From Sodalis-like endosymbiont of Proechinophthirus fluctus (GTDB lineage Bacteria > Pseudomonadota > Gammaproteobacteria > Enterobacterales > Enterobacteriaceae), in the NCBI RefSeq assembly GCF_001602625.1, contig NZ_LECR01000035.1, forward strand, positions 2,674-14,216: a DNA stretch of 11,543 bases. Reading direction: 5' to 3'. A program made the translations under genes and the position numbers. Each line of letters opens with the position of its first letter. Within the stretch, counting starts at the first letter, position 1. Below, one piece after another: positions 7,844 through 11,543 of the stretch. Below the pieces are notes generated by a model that was not told where the DNA came from, searched no databases, and saw nothing but the letters and a program-made list of their open reading frames with translations.

Positions 7844-8616
7844 TCACACCACTGCCCCACCATGCCGCCATCGACAAACAGCAGATGGCCATTGGCGAGG
7901 AATACCACCGCGCTAATCAATTCCTGAGGTGTCTCCTCTACGCCCGGCGGGCGTACGCTGGAATAACCACGTGTTGAATGCGTCGTCCTCCGCCGGGGAG
8001 GCCGGTCATTTCGGTCTTGAAATAGCCTGGCGAGATACCGTTGACCTGGATATTATAGAGCGTAAGCTCAGCGCACATCTCACAGATCAGCATTTTGACC
8101 GCCCCCTCTAGCGGCAGCATAATAAAGGGTAATGTATGGTTAGGGCGGGTAAGCTTGCATTGCATCGAGCTGATATTGATAATTTTTCCGCGACGGCGCG
8201 TCACTATCCGCTTTGCCACCTGTTGAGAAACCAGAACAGAAATATTGCCTTCTGGTTTATGTTGGTAATGTCATCCCATTCAGCTTTGGGAAAAGCTAGC
8301 AGCGGATGCAGGCGATGAATACCTGCATTATTGATTCAGTATGTCGATCGAACCCTGGTGCTGTTATAGTTGCTCAATCGCACGGTTGACATCGGCTCTA
8401 TCGATAATATCATAGCTCACGCTCAATACGCCTAGGTCATCGGCGCGCAGTTATTCCGCGCGACCCTCTCGGCGTTCGCCGAGGTCGTCACTGTTACGAT
8501 AACGCTGACGCTATAAAGATCGAGGCCGTTGGCTAGCAGATACGCTAGCCCCTGGCACAGCCGGTGATGAATTCCTGTTTTCCGGTTAAATCAAACAGAT
8601 CAAACAAATTGTGCAT
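7844..8616 (-). pseudogene. short-chain dehydrogenase pseudogene, IdnO-like (gluconate 5-dehydrogenase)
   Basis: Reading the minus strand from the ATG at 8616-8614, preceded by AAGGAGGA at 8618-8625, the product begins MHNLFDLFDLTGKQEFITG, like E. coli IdnO MNDLFSLAGKNILITG, with an extra LFD from a 9-base near-tandem duplication. The Rossmann glycine loop then frameshifts. Downstream pieces match IdnO closely: GKIINISSMQ, EGAVKMLICEMCAELTLYNI, QVNGISPGYFKTEMT, PQELISAVVFLA and NGHLLFVDGGM, with about 8 residues missing before NGHLL. The catalytic Tyr-x3-Lys region is out of frame and the Lys codon appears changed to AGA. Numerous stops lie in the middle. IdnO reduces 5-keto-gluconate in L-idonate use; KduD-like or other SDR relatives remain possible. 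The end at 7844 is approximate. Confidence 0.82.
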
Positions 8617-8966
8617 CCACTCCTCCTTACTTGAGAAGTGAGTGAGGCATTCGGAGGGGGTTAGCCGCTGCGGCGATTTTCCCCCAGGTGACTTCTCTCT
8701 ACCACGATTTGTCCATAATGAAAATGACCTTGTGTGGGGTGAATGGTAAGAGTAAACTTGAGAAGCTACTGTGATGGATGGGACGCTGAAAGGCAAGTAA
8801 GACTGGGGTAACGGCGAGTTTTATTAGGGAAATGAAAAGGAGGTATAAATAGATCTTAAATGGAAATTATGGACATAACCTGTTGGACAGCGACAGGTTC
8901 TGAGCCGATAATGCCAAGGCCGGTGGCGATGTACCAGCCCTGGATATATCCAGCCATGGATAAAGC
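8617..8966. other. gene-free stretch between suhB and the dehydrogenase remnant, with two inverted repeats
   Basis: No gene is recognised on either strand. A 36-codon + strand frame at 8860-8970 and a 33-codon minus-strand frame in the same place both lack similarity. The region probably held the promoter of the minus-strand dehydrogenase gene. It contains a hairpin (AACCTGT at 8877-8883, ACAGGTT at 8893-8899) and a 14-base palindrome, CTGGATATATCCAG, at 8940-8953. Neither is followed by a T-run on either strand, so neither is a convincing terminator. Confidence 0.5.
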
Positions 8967-8990
8967 TTAGCGCTTCATCGCCTCGCTCGG

Positions 8991-9779
8991 TTAGTTGTGC
9001 ATAATCGAAAGCATGGCTTTTACGACGCGGGGATTACCGGCCACAATATTGCCGGAAAGCAGGTGATCATGGCCACCGGTAAAATCCGTGACCAGACTGC
9101 CTGCCTCACGCACCAGCAGTTCGCTGCCGGCAAAGTCCCAGGGCTTCGAGCTGATTTCAAAAAAACCGTCCACGCGGCCAGCTGCTACATAGGCAAGATC
9201 CAGCACTGCGGAGCCGGTGCGGCGGAAATCCGCGCACTGCGCGCAGTGTACGAACAGTTTGCTCACCAGGGCGATATAGCTGTTGGCATGCTGTTTTTGT
9301 TTGAAAGGAAAACTGGTAGCCAAAATGGTGCCATCCAGATCGCGTGCGCTACCGCCGCGCAGGCGGTAGCCGTTCAACTGGGCGCCCTGACCGCGGGACG
9401 CAGTGAATAGCTCATTACGCATGGGATCATAAACCACGGCCACTTCTGTGCGGCCTTTAATGCGCACGGCAATGGAAACGGAAAAGTGGGGAAAACGCTT
9501 GATAAAGTTGGTAGTACCATCTAATGGGTCGATAACCCATTGTATATCTGTGTCTTCTTCGGCCAGCTCGCTGCTTTCTTCGCCGATAATAGTGTGATGC
9601 GGATAGGACTTTCTGATAATTTCAACAATCAAACGTTCCGCTTCGTGGTCAACGTTAGTGACAAAGCCGTTGATGCCTTTCTGGCTGGCTTTGACGGCGT
9701 CAGGGGTTTCGTAATGTTTGACGATCAAATTACCCGCCATTCGCGCAGCGCGAATGGCAATGTTGAGCATCGGATGCAT
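8991..9779 (-). CDS. suhB: SuhB inositol-1-monophosphatase family protein, C-terminally truncated by nonsense
   Basis: SuhB is an IMPase-fold phosphatase whose main role in E. coli is as a NusA-binding factor in rRNA antitermination and ribosome assembly. The 262 codons are about 90 percent open relative to expectation, with start MHPMLNIAIRAARMAGN identical in position to E. coli. Metal ligands are present: Glu67-Glu68 (GEES), Asp84 and Asp87 in DPLDGTTNF, and Asp215 in PWDFAGSE. Two oddities appear. A 9-base tandem duplication gives HCAQCADFRRTG where E. coli has ECADFRRTG, adding 3 residues just before the Arg-Arg dimer and NusA-contact region. TAA at 8993-8991 cuts off the tail, and the in-frame remainder PSEAMKR runs to the ancestral stop at 8969-8967, giving the expected 267+3 codons. 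It may be functional or in early decay. Confidence 0.9.
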   Translation of the reverse strand: MHPMLNIAIRAARMAGNLIVKHYETPDAVKASQKGINGFVTNVDHEAERLIVEIIRKSYPHHTIIGEESSELAEEDTDIQWVIDPLDGTTNFIKRFPHFSVSIAVRIKGRTEVAVVYDPMRNELFTASRGQGAQLNGYRLRGGSARDLDGTILATSFPFKQKQHANSYIALVSKLFVHCAQCADFRRTGSAVLDLAYVAAGRVDGFFEISSKPWDFAGSELLVREAGSLVTDFTGGHDHLLSGNIVAGNPRVVKAMLSIMHN

Positions 9780-9816
9780 GGATATCGTCCACTAAAATAA
9801 CTAAAACGGCGCGGAG

Positions 9817-9822
9817 AGTATA
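9817..9822 (-). promoter_or_regulatory. probable -10 element for suhB
   Basis: On the minus strand the sequence is TATACT inside CTTTGCTATACTCTCC, about 38 bases upstream of the suhB ATG. It is a good -10 hexamer, but no convincing -35 lies 16-18 bases further up. The gap to the divergent trmJ start is only 112 bases, so control elements of both genes share this space. Confidence 0.4.
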
Positions 9823-9891
9823 GCAAAGCGTCAGCAAAAAACCTACGGCTATGCTACCTTATCGCCCACATTTCCTCTGAATTATAAGATT

Positions 9892-10736
9892 ATGATGCAT
9901 AATATCCGCATCATTCTGGTTGAAATGTCTCATACCGGCAATATTGGCTCGCCCGCGCGATGAAAAACATGGGATTAAACAATCTCTACCTGGTCAATCA
10001 ATTGCATAAGCCAAGCCCGATTCACAGACTATCGCCATATCCGCCGGCGCTAATGATATTATTGGCAATGCTACCTTGGTTGACAATCTCGATCAGGCGT
10101 TAGCCGGTTGTAGTTTGGTGGTGGATACCAGTGCCCGTTCGAGGACACTTCCCCTGGCCGATGCTGGAGACGCGTGAGTGCGGTGTGAAAAGCGTGCAGG
10201 AAGCGGCTTCAAGCCCCGCGGCCCCGGTAGCGCTTTTATTTAGCCGTGAGCGCATCGGCCTGACTAATGATGAATTACAAAAATGTCATTTCCATGTCCA
10301 GATCCCGTCCAAATCCTGAATACAGTTCTCTCATCAACTTGGCGATAGCAGTACAGATTTTGGCGTATGAAGTCCGAGTCGTCTGTCTGAAAAGTCAGAG
10401 CTATGACGCGACGGCGCAGGAATCCCCAGTTTATCATCTAGCAGAAGATTTGGAGCGTTTCTACCAACAATTGGAGCATGTACTGAGCGCGATCGGTTTC
10501 ATCCTGCGCGCCAATCCGGGAACTGGTGATGAACAAGTTGCGTCGACTGCTCAATCGCGCTCGGCCGGAAAGTCAGGGAGCTGAATATCTTACGTGGGAT
10601 GTTTACCTCCATAAGAGAGTATCCGCAAAAGCCGCAAAAACCCTATTCGGGATGCCGGCAGCTATCGTCTGGGTGCACAGAGAGCCGTTTCAGACACGGT
10701 TTCGTCTTCAGACGGGGACAAGATTTACGCCGGTGA
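9892..10736 (+). pseudogene. trmJ: trmJ (yfhQ) tRNA 2'-O-methyltransferase pseudogene
   Basis: TrmJ is a SPOUT-fold enzyme methylating the ribose of position 32 in several tRNAs; the E. coli protein is about 246 residues. The ATG at 9892 begins MMHNIRIILVEMSHTGNIGS, aligned with [20 protein letters not shown]. The frame breaks to TGA at 9961-9963 just before [20 protein letters not shown], and shifts again near 10020 into [20 protein letters not shown], then [20 protein letters not shown]. The knot region reads [20 protein letters not shown] (Gly of FGRE changed to Ser, two extra residues upstream). After a further shift [15 protein letters not shown] has an extra Ile in the conserved SSLNLA motif. 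The C-terminus, [16 protein letters not shown] and [12 protein letters not shown], lies in yet other frames, with a possible end at TGA 10734-10736. It sits directly upstream of iscR, as in E. coli. Confidence 0.92.
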
Positions 10737-10793
10737 CTGTTGCAAACATAGCCAGCGGAAGGGAATAAATATCTGAGATAATTATTCGGTTAA

Positions 10794-10818
10794 CTAGTTG
10801 ATTACTATAGTCAGGAAT
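10794..10818 (+). promoter_or_regulatory. IscR type 1 operator
   Basis: CTAGTTGATTACTATAGTCAGGAAT fits the 25-base type 1 motif ATASYYGACTRWWWYAGTCRRSTAT. The YAGTCRRS half is perfect, GATT replaces GACT, and there are four other small deviations. It overlaps the -35 element of the iscR promoter, as in E. coli, where [2Fe-2S]-IscR binds to repress its own operon. Context strongly supports the call. Confidence 0.7.
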
Positions 10819-10826
10819 GGTATAAT
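10798..10826 (+). promoter_or_regulatory. sigma-70 promoter of the isc operon
   Basis: TTGATT at 10798-10803, a 17-base spacer, and a consensus TATAAT at 10821-10826 form a near-ideal promoter 32 bases before the iscR start codon. Since iscR is broken (see below), this promoter would serve mainly iscS and the genes after it. Confidence 0.78.
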
Positions 10827-10858
10827 TTTTCTACGTTACTTTCACTAGTATTCTGATC

Positions 10859-11360
10859 ATGAGACTAACTTCCAAAGGCCGTTATGCGGTTACCGCCATG
10901 CTTGATGTCGTCCTACATTCCGGCAAGGGACTCCGTGCCGATCGCCGGAATTTCCGAGCGCCAATGCGTTTCCCTTTCCTATTTGAAGCGGCTCTTCTCA
11001 CGCCTGCGCAAGCATTATTTAGTGGTGAGCATCTGGGGGCCGGGTGGGGTTATTTGCTGGGTCGCGACTCTGATAAGATTGCCGCCGGCGCGATTATCAC
11101 TGTCGTGGATGAATCATTGAACGCTACACGTTGCCAGAGTAAAGAAGGCTGTCAGGGCGGTGATCGCTGCCTGGCCCATACCCTATAGCGCGATCTTAGC
11201 GTACTCATCATCGAGTTTCTTAACAATATTACCCTGTGGCCTATAACTGGTCAGTAATGAAGAAATTCTTGATATCGTCTATCGTCAAGATAACGATAGG
11301 TGCCGTCCGATCGCCAACAGCCGACCTCAGGAAACGATTAACGTCAACTTGCGCTCTTGA
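10859..11360 (+). pseudogene. iscR: iscR iron-sulfur cluster regulator pseudogene
   Basis: IscR is an Rrf2-family regulator carrying a [2Fe-2S] cluster, 162 residues in E. coli. The start [20 protein letters not shown] matches closely. A one-base loss near 10925 moves the DNA-binding domain into another frame ([20 protein letters not shown]), and a second loss of one G in the run at about 11042-11048 returns it to the first frame at [13 protein letters not shown]. The cluster ligands Cys92, Cys98, Cys104 and His107 are all present in RCQSKEGCQGGDRCLAH. TAG at 11186-11188 replaces the Trp of ALWRDLS, then EFLNNITL and EEILDI follow in shifting frames, ending TINVNLRS with TGA at 11358-11360. 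The two frameshifts destroy the helix-turn-helix reading frame, so repression is not expected. Confidence 0.94.
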
Positions 11361-11416
11361 GTACAATTTAAGGATGTCCGTTTTTATTGATGCCCCGAGT
11401 TTGGAGTTAACTCTTC

Positions 11417-11543
11417 ATGAAATTACCGATTTATCTTGATTACTCCTCTACTACGCCGGTTGATCCGCGGGTGGCGGAGAAAATGATGCAGCATCTTACG
11501 CTGGACGGTATTTTCGGTAATCCGGCTTCCCTATCCCATCGTT
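11417..11543 (+). CDS. iscS: cysteine desulfurase IscS, 5' part, runs off the window
   Basis: IscS takes sulfur from cysteine (PLP-dependent) and delivers it to IscU for Fe-S clusters, and to tRNA thiolation, thiamine and other pathways. Forty-two codons are visible, [19 protein letters not shown] and [19 protein letters not shown], ending SLSHR, aligned without a gap with E. coli [20 protein letters not shown]. The Ala-Thr-Thr to Ser-Thr-Thr change is conservative. GGAG at 11403-11406 precedes the ATG by 10 bases. No lesion is seen, in contrast to iscR just upstream (56-base gap). The PLP Lys and the catalytic Cys lie beyond the window, so intactness is not proven. Confidence 0.95.
   Translation, partial: MKLPIYLDYSSTTPVDPRVAEKMMQHLTLDGIFGNPASLSHR

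Noticed and set aside
7443..7892. 149-codon open frame on the minus strand
   Set aside because: The composition is rich in Thr, Ser and His and unlike any family. It is opposite the membrane-like + strand remnant and overlaps the end of the dehydrogenase pseudogene in a different frame.
5132..7971. Recurrent ATAACCACG (near 5132, 6770 and 7963) as a dispersed repeat
   Set aside because: Only about nine bases are shared, with no flanking similarity and unrelated contexts. This is expected by chance.
8997..9410. 137-codon open frame on the + strand
   Set aside because: It is antisense to suhB, which matches its family nearly end to end.
1..11543. CRISPR array, insertion sequence, prophage, tRNA or rRNA
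   Set aside because: I saw no regularly spaced repeats, no terminal inverted repeats with a transposase, no phage genes, and no tRNA or rRNA motifs on either strand. The gene losses are explained by small indels and deletions, not by insertions.

Overview
The window looks like chromosomal DNA from an enterobacterium whose genome is decaying, most plausibly a Sodalis-type insect symbiont. Gene order follows the E. coli 57-minute backbone: purL - glmY - glrK - qseG - glrR - glnB - glyA ... suhB / trmJ - iscR - iscS. Most of these genes are broken by small indels, nonsense codons and internal deletions, yet stay easily recognisable at protein level, so the decay looks recent. The Sodalis assignment is inference from this pattern and from memory of related sequences; no search was run.

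Left part (1-5098): a 3' piece of purL, then the sRNA locus glmY with a sigma-54-type promoter and a GlrR-type operator, then remnants of glrK, qseG, glrR and glnB, all on the + strand. This is the enterobacterial GlrK/QseG/GlrR module, which in E. coli switches on glmY through sigma-54. Here the kinase, the lipoprotein, the response regulator and the PII protein are all broken, while the regulated sRNA promoter remains readable. A deletion fuses the front of qseG to the ATPase domain of glrR.

Middle (5099-8966): glyA (serine hydroxymethyltransferase) is full length at 417 codons and carries a PurR operator and a MetR-like site upstream. The hmp gene that sits here in E. coli is absent. Downstream are about 1.1 kb of decayed, unrecognised sequence containing membrane-protein-like stretches, then a minus-strand pseudogene of an IdnO-like gluconate 5-dehydrogenase, then about 350 bases with no gene I recognise.

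Right part (8967-11543): suhB (minus strand) is almost full length but stops 8 codons early and carries a 9-base tandem duplication. Divergent from it are a broken trmJ, a broken iscR behind a well-preserved promoter and IscR-type operator, and the intact 5' end of iscS, which runs off the window.

Overall, basic metabolism (glyA), iron-sulfur assembly (iscS) and perhaps SuhB are kept, while signalling and regulation (GlrKR, GlnB, IscR), a tRNA methyltransferase (TrmJ) and purine synthesis (PurL) have been lost. I found no novel system. The interesting signals are regulatory sites that outlive their regulators and marginal genes such as suhB.
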